The notes below the pieces were generated by a model, which saw only the letters and a list, made by a program, of their open reading frames with translations, did not search any database and had not been told where the DNA came from. 64,000 nucleotides of DNA from contig NISF01000006.1 of the NCBI GenBank assembly GCA_002270295.1, positions 124,001-188,000 on the forward strand, written 5' to 3'. Source of the DNA: Enterobacter sp. 10-1 (GTDB taxonomy: Bacteria > Pseudomonadota > Gammaproteobacteria > Enterobacterales > Enterobacteriaceae). The position numbers were made by a program, and so were the translations under genes. Of the stretch, positions 44,314-53,414 are shown one piece after another (within the stretch, counting starts at the first letter, position 1; each line of letters starts with the position of its first letter).

Positions 44314-45009
44314 ATGTTTAAGCGTTTCTTTATAACAGGTACTGACACTGCCGTCGGGAAGACGGTGGTTTCGCGTGCGCTGCTGCAGGCTCTGGCCGCT
44401 GATGGCAAAAGCGTAGCCGGGTATAAACCTGTGGCGAAGGGCAGCAAAGAGACGCCGGACGGATTGCGTAACAAAGACGCGCTGATTTTACAAAGCGTGT
44501 CGACGCTGGCGTTACCCTATGATGCTGTCAATCCCATAGCGTTAAGCGAAGATGAAAGTAGCGTGGCGCACAGTGGCCCGATCAACTACGGGCTGCTGAC
44601 TGACGGCCTGCAGCGCCTGAGCGGTCAGGTTGACCACGTGGTCGTTGAAGGGACCGGCGGCTGGCGCAGCCTGATGAACGATCTGCGTCCGCTTTCCGAA
44701 TGGGTGGTGCAGGAGCAGCTACCGGTACTGATGGTGGTGGGCATTCAGGAAGGCTGCATCAACCACGCTCTGCTGACCGCCCAGGCCATCGCCAATGACG
44801 GCCTGCCGCTTATCGGCTGGGTCGCCAACCGCATTAATCCGGGGCTGGCGCACTACGCTGAAATCATCGACGTATTAAGCAAAAAGCTGCCGGGGCCGCT
44901 GATTGGCGAACTGCCCTATCTGCCGCGCCCCGAGCAGCGCGAGCTGAGCCAGTATATTGACCTGGCGCGGCTAGGCGAGGTGATGGCGGTAGATCGAGTC
45001 CTGGCGTAG
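44314..45009 (+). CDS. bioD2: dethiobiotin synthetase homologue BioD2
   Basis: A 231-aa ATP-dependent enzyme with the P-loop [12 protein letters not shown] near residues 9-20 and the [15 protein letters not shown] block. It parallels E. coli YnfK/BioD2, the second dethiobiotin synthetase. The ATG at 44314 gives the family start [11 protein letters not shown]. The last 39 bases overlap the end of the clcB remnant on the other strand. Confidence 0.93.
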   Translation: MFKRFFITGTDTAVGKTVVSRALLQALAADGKSVAGYKPVAKGSKETPDGLRNKDALILQSVSTLALPYDAVNPIALSEDESSVAHSGPINYGLLTDGLQRLSGQVDHVVVEGTGGWRSLMNDLRPLSEWVVQEQLPVLMVVGIQEGCINHALLTAQAIANDGLPLIGWVANRINPGLAHYAEIIDVLSKKLPGPLIGELPYLPRPEQRELSQYIDLARLGEVMAVDRVLA

Positions 45010-45297
45010 CGTCCGGGAAAGCACCGATGCCAGCACGCTGGCCTTCAACAAACCGGGCAGGAGCGCATATTGCCCGGTCATTTCACAAATCATCAGGGTC
45101 GACATAATCGGGGGCATGCCTTGTTGCCGCCAGAAACGTCGCCATTCCAGCCAGACCCAGCATAATTGCCGCTGCAGAGCTATGCCGCCACAGGCCGCTG
45201 AAGCTGGCGAACAGCATCCCATTGCCAGCCCGACGAACAGCGTCGGCGTAAACACGCCGCCAGGCGCTTCCGAGCCGCCACCACCGGGGGAGATGGA
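44971..45297 (-). pseudogene. clcB: remnant of chloride channel gene clcB
   Basis: Only the C-terminal quarter of ClcB remains. [18 protein letters not shown] is in one frame; [13 protein letters not shown] is in another; then [20 protein letters not shown] and [13 protein letters not shown] return to the first. The breaks fit one lost G near 45218-45220 and one extra C near 45110-45114. The roughly 300 residues before this, including most membrane helices, are gone, because dmsD begins just beyond. Gene order (bioD2, clcB, dmsD) is the E. coli order. Confidence 0.88.
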
Positions 45298-45330
45298 AAG
45301 TTTTTATGTGACGTTGTCACTCATGGGTTG

Positions 45331-45355
45331 ACCATGCCGAGGTCGTCGGCATGGT
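45331..45355. terminator. hairpin between dmsD and the clcB remnant
   Basis: ACCATGCCGA and TCGGCATGGT form a perfect 10-bp stem with loop GGTCG, 8 bp past the dmsD stop. No T run follows on the minus strand, so termination is unproven. Confidence 0.45.
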
Positions 45356-45362
45356 CATAAGG

Positions 45363-45977
45363 CTAGCGATACAGCGGTTTATCGGCGACGGCAAGAGTCA
45401 GCGCGTTTTGCCATTCCGCCAGCGTTGCCTGGCTTAGCTGACCCAGGGCCTGGTAGAAAGGATGTCCGGCTTCGCTGACGAAAACCTCCAGGAAGCGGCC
45501 CGACCAGGGCAGCAGATGCCGGGCCAGCAGCTGCGAAAAGGCCTCGTCCTGCCCGGACTCACATAGCCAGGCGGCCAGCAGCAGAAGGGTGCCGAAACTA
45601 TCTTCCGGCTCGTTATTCTGCGCGGCGCGGGCGATGCCGTTCAGCCGCATCCACTCCCTGAGCTCCAGCGTCGAGTCGCCAAACAGGACGTTTTCTTTAT
45701 CCAGCCAGACGGAACCCCACGGCGGCGCCGGCAGGGCCCAGGGGCCGATAAACAGGCGCTGCCACGCCTCGGCTAGCGGCTCGTCGTTTTCTTCAGCGAA
45801 CCGGGCAACCAGCGTAGCGGGCACCGTATAGGGCCACTGGCTCTGCCAGCTTCCGTCGCGCAGGGCGTTGACCAGCGGGGCGGCCTGCTCGCTCTGCGGG
45901 GCAAATGAAAATAGCGAGCCCAGAGTGCGGGCGCTCAGCGCGACTGCGTCGCGGAATGGGGGTTGCATCATGCTCAT
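45363..45977 (-). CDS. dmsD: Tat proofreading chaperone DmsD
   Basis: A 204-aa TorD/DmsD-family chaperone that binds the twin-arginine signal of DMSO-reductase-type catalytic subunits during cofactor insertion. It has the family blocks RLFIGPWALPAPPWGSVWLD near residue 83 and NEPEDSFGTLLLLAAWL near 128. AAGGAA lies 4 bp before the ATG at 45977. It is the last gene after ynfH. The nearby YnfE/F-type protein is its likely client. Confidence 0.92.
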   Translation of the reverse strand: MSMMQPPFRDAVALSARTLGSLFSFAPQSEQAAPLVNALRDGSWQSQWPYTVPATLVARFAEENDEPLAEAWQRLFIGPWALPAPPWGSVWLDKENVLFGDSTLELREWMRLNGIARAAQNNEPEDSFGTLLLLAAWLCESGQDEAFSQLLARHLLPWSGRFLEVFVSEAGHPFYQALGQLSQATLAEWQNALTLAVADKPLYR

Positions 45978-45996
45978 GTTCCTTACGCGCGAAAAA

Positions 45997-46854
45997 TTAA
46001 CCGGCAACCGCCGTGCCGACGGTCATATGCAGGCCATAAAACAGCCCGCGGCCAATCAGCTCTCCGGCCAGTACCAGCAGCAGCCCGAGGGATAACCCGC
46101 CGATACGCGGGCGGGTACGTCGGATCAGCGGGCACAGCCAGCAGCCCAGGCCAAGAGCCAGCAGCGCGATGCGCCAGATTTGCCAGCTCCCGTACCCGGG
46201 AACCAAGGCGTCGGCGCGCTGCACCGGGCTCTGAATATCGCCGAGGCCAAAACCTTGCAGCACGACGATGGCGATGCTGGCCAGCAGCGCCAGAACGCTC
46301 AGCGAGGCGAAGACGCGGCCGTCAAACTCCACGTTGGCGGCGCGCAGCAGCAGCGCGGCAAACAGCGGGCCGCAGAGCAGCATGGTCAGAAAAAAGGCGC
46401 AGGTGGTATAGCCATTATACCATGTCGGGACGGTATCAATCTGGTAAACCCGGGTCATCGCAAAGACAAAAATGCCCCCCAGCAGCATGCTCGCGGCCAG
46501 CCATATCGTGCTCAACGCGACGGGCATTTTTTGCGTTATTGCCAGCAGCCACCACAGGCCGCCGACGGCAAAGAAGAGCATCCCGCTTGCGATTTCGTTA
46601 CTCAGCGCCGACTCGCCGAGGCGATTGAGCGAATTGAGCGCCCGCAGCGGTGAGCCGAGGTGCAGCGTGGAGGCGAGAAACCCGACCCCCATCAGCAGCC
46701 AGATATAAAACATGCTGCGCACCAGGCGCTGCCGGGCCTCGGAGTTATTTTTCAGCGACAGCCAGCCCAGACTGCTCACAATAAGCGCCCCCGCGGCGCA
46801 TTGCCCCAGCACCGTAAACAGCACCAGCGGCCATTCATGCCATCCGTTTCCCAT
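45997..46854 (-). CDS. ynfH: DMSO reductase-type membrane anchor subunit YnfH
   Basis: DmsC-family anchor of 285 aa with eight hydrophobic segments. WHEWPLVLFTVLGQCAAGAL at the start and TLHLGSPLRALNSLNRLGES near residue 63 are typical. It should carry quinol electrons to an iron-sulphur subunit. That subunit (YnfG) is missing here: ynfH lies only 11 bp after the catalytic subunit gene. Confidence 0.92.
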   Translation of the reverse strand: MGNGWHEWPLVLFTVLGQCAAGALIVSSLGWLSLKNNSEARQRLVRSMFYIWLLMGVGFLASTLHLGSPLRALNSLNRLGESALSNEIASGMLFFAVGGLWWLLAITQKMPVALSTIWLAASMLLGGIFVFAMTRVYQIDTVPTWYNGYTTCAFFLTMLLCGPLFAALLLRAANVEFDGRVFASLSVLALLASIAIVVLQGFGLGDIQSPVQRADALVPGYGSWQIWRIALLALGLGCWLCPLIRRTRPRIGGLSLGLLLVLAGELIGRGLFYGLHMTVGTAVAG

Positions 46855-46865
46855 ACTCGTCCTCC

Positions 46866-49301
46866 TCAGACTTTGGCGATTTCAACCAGGTTGGTGTGCT
46901 GCGGATTACCTTTCGCCAGCGGCGACGGACGATGGGTGGTCAGCGTATTAATGCAGGCGCCGCGGTCGATACGATCGCCGAGCATGTTGGCGTCATGCCA
47001 CGCGCCCTGACCCATTGCCGATACGCCGGGCATAATGCGCGGCGTCACTTTCGCCGGAATGCGCAGCTCGCCGCGCTGGTTAAAGACGCGTACCAGATCG
47101 CCGTTTTTAATCCCGCGCGGTTCCGCGTCCAGCGGGTTAATCCACACCTCCTGGCGGCAGGCGGCCTGGAGAATATCGACATTGCCGTAGCTTGAGTGGG
47201 TACGTGCCTTATAGTGGAAGCCAAAAAGCTGCAGCGGAAACTGGCTGCGCAGCGGGTCATCCCAGCCTTCAAAGGTGGAGGCGTACATCGGCAGCGGACT
47301 GATGGTTTCATCCGCCGCCAGCTGCCAGCTGGCGGCGATGTCGGCCAGCCGGCTGGAGTAGATCTCAATTTTACCGGAAGGCGTCTTGAGCGGATTGGCG
47401 AGCGGGTCGCGGCGGAAATCCCGGTAGGCGACAAAATGTCCTGCGGGATCCTTACGCTTATAGATCCCCATTGCTTTGAGTTCGTCGTAGCCGGGCAGCG
47501 CGGGGTCTTTCGCCAGCATCAGGGCGTAAAGGTGCTGCAGCCACTGCTCCTGGGTTCGTCCTTCGGTAAACTTTTGCAGGACATCATCGCCAAGGCGTTT
47601 TGCCACTTCGCTGAGGATCCAGTAAATCGGTTTTCGCTCAAACTTCGGCGACGTGGCGGGCTGAATAAAGATCAGGTAGCCCATATTACCGGCGTAATCG
47701 TTAGGAATAATGTCCTCCTGCTCGACGGTCATCAGGTCCGGAAGCAGGATATCGGCATACTTAGCCGATGAGGTCATAAAGTTATCAATCACCACGATGG
47801 TTTCGCACTTTGTCGTGTCCTGCAGAATCTCGTGGGTCCTGTTGATGTCAGAGTGCTGATTGACGAGGGTATTCCCGGCGTAGTTCCACAGGAACTTGAT
47901 CGGGACGTCCAGATTATCCTTCCCGCGTACGCCGTCGCGCAGGGCGGTCATTTCCGGCCCGCGCTCGATGGCGTCGGTCCAGCTGAAGCAGGAGATGGCG
48001 GTTTTCACCGGGTTAGTCAGCACCGGCAGGCGCTCGATGGTGATGGTATAGGTTGATTCACGCGCGCCGCTGCCGCCGCCACTAATCCCGACGTTACCGG
48101 TCAGAATCGGCAGCATGGCGATCGCCCTTGCGGTCAGCTCGCCGTTGGCCTGGCGCTGCGGTCCCCAGCCCTGACAAATACAGGCCGGTTTGGTGCTGCC
48201 GATTTCTCGCGCCAGCTTGACGATACGATCGACCGGAACGCCGCAAATCAGCGACGCCCAGTGCGGCGTTTTAGCGGTTCCGTCATCACCTTCGCCAAGG
48301 ATGTAGGCCTTATAATGGCTATTTGCCGGCGCGCCTGCGGGCAGCGTTTTTTCATCGTAGCCCACGCAGCAGGTATCAAGGAACGGCTGGTCGACAAGGT
48401 TTTCAGTAATCAGCACCCAGGCGATACCGGCCACCAGCGCCGCATCGGTTCCGGGACGAATGGGTATCCATTCGTCTTCACGCCCGGCGGCGGTATCGAT
48501 ATAGCGCGGATCGATAACGATCATTCTGGCGTTGGAGCGCTCGCGGGCCTGTTCGAGATAATAGGTTATCCCGCCGCCGCTCATGCGGGTTTCCGCCGGG
48601 TTATTGCCGAACATCACCACCAGCTTGCTGTTCTCGATGTCGGAGGTGCTGTTGCCTTCGTTGGTGCCGTAGGTGTAGGGCATGGCGCAGGCAATTTGGG
48701 CGGTACTGTAGGTTCCGTACTGGTTTAACGAGCCGCCGTAGCAGTTCATCAGGCGGGTCACCGGGGAAGCGGAGGGCGACGAGCGGGTCATATTGCCGCC
48801 GACGATCCCGGAAGAGTAGTTGATATAGACCGCCTCGTTACCGTACTCCTTAACGATCCGCTGCAGGCTGCTCGCCAGGGTGTCCAGCGCTTCGTCCCAG
48901 CTGATGCGTGCAAACTTTCCTTCGCCGCGTTTACCGACTCGTTTCATCGGATAGTTCAGGCGGTCAGGGTGGTTGATGCGCCGGCGGATAGAGCGGCCGC
49001 GCAGACAGGCACGCACCTGATGATCGCCATAAATATCCTGCCCGGTGTTATCGGTCTCAACCCACACCACTTCGTCATCGCGGACGTGCAGACGCAGGGC
49101 GCAGCGGCTGCCGCAGTTAACCGAGCAGGCTCCCCACACCACCCGCTCTTCGCCCTGGGCGGCCTGCTGAACGGCCGCCGCCGCGCCGCGCAGGCTAAAC
49201 GGAAGCGACAGTCCGCCGGCCGCTAATGCCAGTGAACCGATCGCTGAGGATTTTATTAGGGTACGACGGCTGAGGCCGCCATCATATTCCGGATCAGACA
49301 T
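46866..49301 (-). CDS. ynfE: molybdoenzyme catalytic subunit of the YnfE/YnfF (DMSO/selenate reductase) type
   Basis: Exported molybdopterin oxidoreductase of 811 aa. A twin-arginine signal (SRRTLIKSSAIGSLALAAGG, residues 11-30) is followed by a [4Fe-4S] site (CSVNCGSRC...ACLRG), then the Mo-bis-PGD domains. The Mo ligand serine is probably the one in QYGTYSTAQIA. It corresponds to E. coli YnfE or YnfF, implicated in selenate reduction; only one copy is present. The start follows GGGAG. Downstream are ynfH and dmsD, but no FeS subunit gene. Confidence 0.88.
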   Translation of the reverse strand: MSDPEYDGGLSRRTLIKSSAIGSLALAAGGLSLPFSLRGAAAAVQQAAQGEERVVWGACSVNCGSRCALRLHVRDDEVVWVETDNTGQDIYGDHQVRACLRGRSIRRRINHPDRLNYPMKRVGKRGEGKFARISWDEALDTLASSLQRIVKEYGNEAVYINYSSGIVGGNMTRSSPSASPVTRLMNCYGGSLNQYGTYSTAQIACAMPYTYGTNEGNSTSDIENSKLVVMFGNNPAETRMSGGGITYYLEQARERSNARMIVIDPRYIDTAAGREDEWIPIRPGTDAALVAGIAWVLITENLVDQPFLDTCCVGYDEKTLPAGAPANSHYKAYILGEGDDGTAKTPHWASLICGVPVDRIVKLAREIGSTKPACICQGWGPQRQANGELTARAIAMLPILTGNVGISGGGSGARESTYTITIERLPVLTNPVKTAISCFSWTDAIERGPEMTALRDGVRGKDNLDVPIKFLWNYAGNTLVNQHSDINRTHEILQDTTKCETIVVIDNFMTSSAKYADILLPDLMTVEQEDIIPNDYAGNMGYLIFIQPATSPKFERKPIYWILSEVAKRLGDDVLQKFTEGRTQEQWLQHLYALMLAKDPALPGYDELKAMGIYKRKDPAGHFVAYRDFRRDPLANPLKTPSGKIEIYSSRLADIAASWQLAADETISPLPMYASTFEGWDDPLRSQFPLQLFGFHYKARTHSSYGNVDILQAACRQEVWINPLDAEPRGIKNGDLVRVFNQRGELRIPAKVTPRIMPGVSAMGQGAWHDANMLGDRIDRGACINTLTTHRPSPLAKGNPQHTNLVEIAKV

Positions 49302-49393
49302 TACTCACTCCCTGATTGTTATTATGATGAAATTCCGCCGGTGGCTTAATTCGTGCGGACGGGAGAGTAATAATACTTATATAGAGGTAGGTG

Positions 49394-49426
49394 GATATTA
49401 TCCCTGGTCAACCCAGGGATAATATC
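49394..49426. terminator. strong hairpin between ynfD and ynfE
   Basis: GATATTATCCCTGG and CCAGGGATAATATC form a perfect 14-bp stem around TCAAC, 23 bp beyond the ynfD stop on the minus strand. There is no T run. It could be a terminator for ynfD or an attenuator ahead of ynfE. Confidence 0.5.
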
Positions 49427-49448
49427 TTTCACTTGAAGCAGCGGAGAG

Positions 49449-49712
49449 CTACTGCGCTTCGCTGTCGGTACCGGCGCCGCGGGTATAGGTAATTTTATAG
49501 GCGTCGTTGGCGCAATGTCCGACAACCTGGGCGCCGGGCTGGTCAGGCTGGTCGCTGGGGACAATGCTCAGGCTAAAGCCCGTCGCCGGTACGCCGTTAT
49601 TGATAATTTTCTGCTGAATATCGTTTTTTACGCGTTCGCAGGAATCCGGTGCGGCAAGCGCTGATGTCGAACCCAGCAGCAGAGCCGCGCATAGCCAGGG
49701 TGATATTTTCAT
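49449..49712 (-). CDS. ynfD: YnfD, small exported DUF1161 protein
   Basis: An 87-aa protein with a signal peptide (KISPWLCAALLLGSTSALA) and the DUF1161 core SCERVKNDIQQKIINNGVPA and QVVGHCANDAYKI, containing two cysteines that may pair. Function is unknown. The ATG at 49712 has GGAG 6 bp upstream. It is divergent from ynfC. Confidence 0.87.
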   Translation of the reverse strand: MKISPWLCAALLLGSTSALAAPDSCERVKNDIQQKIINNGVPATGFSLSIVPSDQPDQPGAQVVGHCANDAYKITYTRGAGTDSEAQ

Positions 49713-49815
49713 CATAAACTCCTTATTAACGTCATCCAGATCTAAGCATAGCAGAACTGGTGTAAACAATTGTATTTGCTAATATGATTGCATATGTACA
49801 CAGAAGGAACCGGGC

Positions 49816-50526
49816 GTGAACAAACTGTTTTTACTGGTACTGGCGGCCGTGGCGCTCAGCGCCTGCGACAATAAATCCGCGCCGCAGGCTTTTACGCCTG
49901 AAATGGCGAGTTTCTCCAACGAATTTGAATTTGATCCGCTGCGTGGCCCGGTGAAAGATTTCAGCCAGACGCTGCTCGATGAACATGATGAAGTGGTGAA
50001 ACAGGTCAGCGGACGATTATCCAGCGAGGGCTGCTTCGATCTGCTGGCTTTCCAGGATCGCGAAAACAACACCGGCGCGACGCTGCTGCTTGACGCGAAC
50101 TACTATCTCGATGCGCAAACGCGGGAAAAGCGCCTGCGTCTGCAGGGTAAGTGTCAGCTTGCCGAAATGCCGTCGGCGGGGATGAGCTGGGAAACGGATG
50201 ATAATGGCTTCGTGGTGACCGCGCGAGGCAAAGAGACCACGGCCAGCTACCGGTACGATGACGAAGGCTATCCGCTAGGCAAAACCACCACCGCCAAAGA
50301 TCAGCGCTTTACGGTGGTCTCAACGCCGGCGGCCGATCCGCGTAAAAAGCTGGACTACACGGCGGTGAGCACCTTTAACGATCGTGAGCTTGGCAGCGTG
50401 CGGCAGACCTGCGACTACGATGGTCACGACAACCCGGTGAAGTGCGAGCTGCAGGTTGTCGATGAAAGCGTGCAGCCGCCGTTAACGCGCCGCTACACCA
50501 TCAAAAATAGCATCGAATACTACTGA
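49816..50526 (+). CDS. ynfC: lipoprotein YnfC (UPF0257)
   Basis: A 236-aa lipoprotein; the signal peptide ends in the lipobox VALSAC with the lipidated cysteine at residue 17. The body matches E. coli YnfC, including [20 protein letters not shown] and [12 protein letters not shown]. It starts at GTG (49816) with AAGGAA upstream. The 3' end overlaps the convergent speG by 7 bp. Function is unknown. Confidence 0.9.
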   Translation: MNKLFLLVLAAVALSACDNKSAPQAFTPEMASFSNEFEFDPLRGPVKDFSQTLLDEHDEVVKQVSGRLSSEGCFDLLAFQDRENNTGATLLLDANYYLDAQTREKRLRLQGKCQLAEMPSAGMSWETDDNGFVVTARGKETTASYRYDDEGYPLGKTTTAKDQRFTVVSTPAADPRKKLDYTAVSTFNDRELGSVRQTCDYDGHDNPVKCELQVVDESVQPPLTRRYTIKNSIEYY

Positions 50527-51080
50527 GCGGTTGGCTTCAGCAGCGTCGGGCCCGGCGTGCGGTGTTCGCTGAGATACTGGTGCTGGAACAGGCACATCCG
50601 AATGGTATTACGATATTCGCCGTTAATGAAGAACTCGTGAATGAGTTCGCCTTCCACCATAAACCCAAGCTTGCGGTAGATGTGGATCGCTTTTTCATTT
50701 TCACTGTCGACGATGAGGTACAGCTTATAGAGGTTGAGTACCGTAAAGCCGTAGTCCATCGCCAGCTTAGCGGCGCGGGTAGCAAGACCTCGCCCCTGAT
50801 AATCCGGGGAGATAATAATCTGAAACTCGGCGCGGCGGTGGACGTGGTTAATTTCAACCAGCTCGACCAGTCCGGCTTTTTCACCGTCGCACTCAATCAC
50901 AAACCGGCGTTCGCTCTGATCGTGAATATGCTTGTCATAGAGGTCCGAGAGCTCGACAAAGGCCTCATACGGCTCTTCAAACCAGTAGCGCATGACGCTG
51001 GCGTTGTTATCGAGCTGGTGAACAAAACGGAGGTCTTCGCGCTCTAGCGGGCGCAGCTTGACGGTATGAGCGTCAGTCAT
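50520..51080 (-). CDS. speG: spermidine N1-acetyltransferase
   Basis: GNAT enzyme of 186 aa that acetylates spermidine and spermine, detoxifying excess polyamine. It is near-identical in pattern to E. coli Spe[21 protein letters not shown], the acetyl-CoA loop [12 protein letters not shown] near residue 96, and [15 protein letters not shown]. The ATG at 51080 gives the E. coli length; GGGAG(T) lies just upstream. It pairs functionally with the spermidine exporter mdtJI in this window. Confidence 0.95.
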   Translation of the reverse strand: MTDAHTVKLRPLEREDLRFVHQLDNNASVMRYWFEEPYEAFVELSDLYDKHIHDQSERRFVIECDGEKAGLVELVEINHVHRRAEFQIIISPDYQGRGLATRAAKLAMDYGFTVLNLYKLYLIVDSENEKAIHIYRKLGFMVEGELIHEFFINGEYRNTIRMCLFQHQYLSEHRTPGPTLLKPTAQ

Positions 51081-51150
51081 GGGAGTTCCTGTGCAGCAAT
51101 GCTGGAGATAATAGTGGATTATGGCGCCCGCAGGCGCCATGCGTGACGGG

Positions 51151-51492
51151 TTACGGTGCTACCGCGCGGCCGGTGCGGCGATCGAGGCAGCGCAGGGTGT
51201 TCGGCTCCCAGTACGCGTTGACGTTCGCGCTTTTCTGGCAGTTATCCTGGGCATCAAAAGCGACGTCGGCCTTATCCCATTCTTTCTCGGTGCGGGTGTT
51301 GACCTTATGGCGTAAAGAGCGGGTATCGTTCCACTGCTCTTTTTCCATGGCGGCGTGCTGACGGCTCTGCGCGCTATCGCCGGATTCAATCACCAGCGTG
51401 TCAGTTTTGGCAAAAGACGATGCGGTGTAAGCCGCGGCGCTCAGCGCCAGCATGGCGGTCAGGCACCAGCGTTTATTCAGTGTCATTTTCAT
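51151..51492 (-). CDS. ynfB: YnfB, exported UPF0482 protein
   Basis: A 113-aa protein with a signal peptide ([18 protein letters not shown]) and a hydrophilic body with [16 protein letters not shown] and two cysteines, matching E. coli YnfB. AAGGAA precedes the ATG at 51492. Function is unknown. It is divergent from ynfA. Confidence 0.9.
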   Translation of the reverse strand: MKMTLNKRWCLTAMLALSAAAYTASSFAKTDTLVIESGDSAQSRQHAAMEKEQWNDTRSLRHKVNTRTEKEWDKADVAFDAQDNCQKSANVNAYWEPNTLRCLDRRTGRAVAP

Positions 51493-51640
51493 CACGGTTT
51501 CCTTTGAGTGATAAAAAGGGTTAGCCCTTAATATGAGTTTACTACATCTCTTTTCTACGGCATACCCGGCAAAAGGAAGTGGGAGCGGAGCAATTATCGC
51601 GTAGAATGGCGCCATTCTCTGCGCTATTTACGTATCTTTA

Positions 51641-51967
51641 ATGCTTAAAACCACGCTGCTCTTTTTTGCGACCGCCCTGTGCGAAATCCTCGGCTGCTAT
51701 TTACCCTGGCTCTGGATAAAGCGGGGCGCCACGCCGCTGCTGCTGCTCCCCGCCGGGCTCGCGCTGGTTATGTTCGTCTGGCTGCTGACCCTGCACCCGG
51801 CGGCGAGCGGGCGCGTTTACGCCGCCTACGGCGGAGTATATGTCTGCACCGCGCTGCTGTGGCTGCGCTTCGTTGACGGCGTTAAGCTCAGCCATTATGA
51901 CTGGGCCGGCGCCGTTATTGCGCTGTGCGGAATGCTGATTATCGTCGCCGGGTGGGGCCGCGCCTAG
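51641..51967 (+). CDS. ynfA: YnfA, four-helix membrane protein (UPF0060)
   Basis: A 108-aa protein with four hydrophobic helices and the motifs [12 protein letters not shown] and [15 protein letters not shown]. It is SMR-like in size and fold, and related proteins have been linked to efflux of toxic compounds. A GCCGCGC/GCGCGGC stem at 51998-52016 lies 30 bp after the stop and may terminate it. Confidence 0.9.
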   Translation: MLKTTLLFFATALCEILGCYLPWLWIKRGATPLLLLPAGLALVMFVWLLTLHPAASGRVYAAYGGVYVCTALLWLRFVDGVKLSHYDWAGAVIALCGMLIIVAGWGRA

Positions 51968-52116
51968 CCCAACCGTCAGCTGCGGCGTCGGGCAAACGCC
52001 GCGCCGTTCGCGCGGCATTGTGCCCGTTTCCTCCTCTGTTTTCCGCCTTTCTTTCGCAAATGACCGCCGCGTCACGCCCGGGCATTAATGTGATCGATGA
52101 CATCTTTTTCGATCAT

Positions 52117-52128
52117 CATACTTGTATG
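52117..52128. promoter_or_regulatory. candidate RspR operator upstream of rspA
   Basis: CATAC-TT-GTATG is a perfect short palindrome 61 bp before the rspA start. GntR/FadR-family repressors use such sites. RspR is encoded in this window and its E. coli orthologue represses rspAB, so this is a reasonable but unproven target. Confidence 0.45.
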
Positions 52129-52189
52129 GTAGTAGGTCTGGTGATTTAATTTTATTCACTAACCGCAGAGATGTAAGGAATAAAAAAAG

Positions 52190-53404
52190 ATGAAGATCGT
52201 TGCCGCTGAAGTTTTCGTCACCTGTCCCGGACGTAACTTTGTCACGCTAAAAATTACGACCGATGACGGGATCGTCGGGCTGGGGGATGCCACCTTAAAC
52301 GGCCGTGAGCTGTCCGTCGCATCGTACCTGCAGGATCACCTCTGCCCGCAGCTTATCGGCCGCGATGCCCAGCGTATCGAAGATATCTGGCAGTTCTTCT
52401 ACAAGGGAGCCTACTGGCGCCGCGGCCCGGTGACCATGTCGGCCATCTCCGCCGTCGATATGGCCCTGTGGGATATTAAAGCGAAGGCGGCGGGGATGCC
52501 GCTGTATCAGCTGCTGGGCGGGGCATCCCGTGAAGGGGTAATGGTTTACTGCCACACCACGGGCCACTCCATTGACGAAGTTTTGGATGATTATGCCCGC
52601 CACAAAGAGATGGGCTTTAAGGCCATCCGCGTGCAGTGCGGTATTCCGGGAATGAAGACCACCTACGGGATGGCAAAAGGTAAAGGGCAGGCCTACGAGC
52701 CGGCGACCAAGGGCCTGTGGCCGGAAGAGCAGCTGTGGTCGACGGAGAAGTATCTTGATTTTACCCCGCAGCTGTTCGCCGCCGTGCGCGAAAGATTTGG
52801 CTTCAATGAACACCTGTTACATGACATGCACCATCGCCTGACGCCGATCGAAGCCGCGCGCTTTGGCAAGAGCATCGAGGAGTATCGCCTGTTCTGGATG
52901 GAGGACCCGACTCCGGCAGAAAACCAGGAGTGCTTCCGCCTGATCCGCCAGCATACCGTGACGCCCATTGCGGTGGGGGAAGTCTTTAACAGCATCTGGG
53001 ACTGCAAGCAGCTGATAGAGGAGCAGCTGATTGATTATATCCGTACCACCGTGACCCACGCCGGCGGGATCACCGGCATGCGCCGTATCGCCGATTTTGC
53101 TTCACTCTATCAGGTGCGCACCGGCTCCCACGGGCCGTCCGACCTGTCGCCAGTCTGTATGGCGGCGGCGCTGCACTTCGACCTGTGGGTACCGAACTTT
53201 GGCGTGCAGGAGTACATGGGCTACTCCGAGCAGATGCTCGACGTTTTCCCTCATAGCTGGACGTTCGACAGTGGCTATATGCACCCAGGGGAAAAGCCGG
53301 GGCTGGGAATTGAGTTTGACGAGAAGCTGGCGGCGAAATATCCCTACGATCCGGCCTGCCTGCCGGTTGCCCGGTTAGAAGACGGCACATTGTGGAACTG
53401 GTAA
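52190..53404 (+). CDS. rspA: RspA, mannonate dehydratase family of the enolase superfamily
   Basis: A 404-aa enolase-superfamily protein, near-identical in pattern to E. coli RspA. The metal-binding acids are in [22 protein letters not shown] and VGEVFNS. E. coli RspA was first named for starvation sensing and has weak D-mannonate dehydratase activity. It is the first gene of rspA-rspB-ydfJ. AAGGAA precedes the ATG. A decayed copy of its 3' end lies at 55958-56182. Confidence 0.94.
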   Translation: MKIVAAEVFVTCPGRNFVTLKITTDDGIVGLGDATLNGRELSVASYLQDHLCPQLIGRDAQRIEDIWQFFYKGAYWRRGPVTMSAISAVDMALWDIKAKAAGMPLYQLLGGASREGVMVYCHTTGHSIDEVLDDYARHKEMGFKAIRVQCGIPGMKTTYGMAKGKGQAYEPATKGLWPEEQLWSTEKYLDFTPQLFAAVRERFGFNEHLLHDMHHRLTPIEAARFGKSIEEYRLFWMEDPTPAENQECFRLIRQHTVTPIAVGEVFNSIWDCKQLIEEQLIDYIRTTVTHAGGITGMRRIADFASLYQVRTGSHGPSDLSPVCMAAALHFDLWVPNFGVQEYMGYSEQMLDVFPHSWTFDSGYMHPGEKPGLGIEFDEKLAAKYPYDPACLPVARLEDGTLWNW

Positions 53405-53414
53405 GGAGAATAAA

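Noticed and set aside
44175-44474. Minus-strand 99-codon frame over the bioD2 start
   Set aside because: It runs through the bioD2 P-loop region in antisense and has no ribosome site.
45116-45331. 71-codon plus-strand frame over the clcB remnant
   Set aside because: The minus strand carries recognisable ClcB segments across this stretch; the plus frame has no recognisable features.
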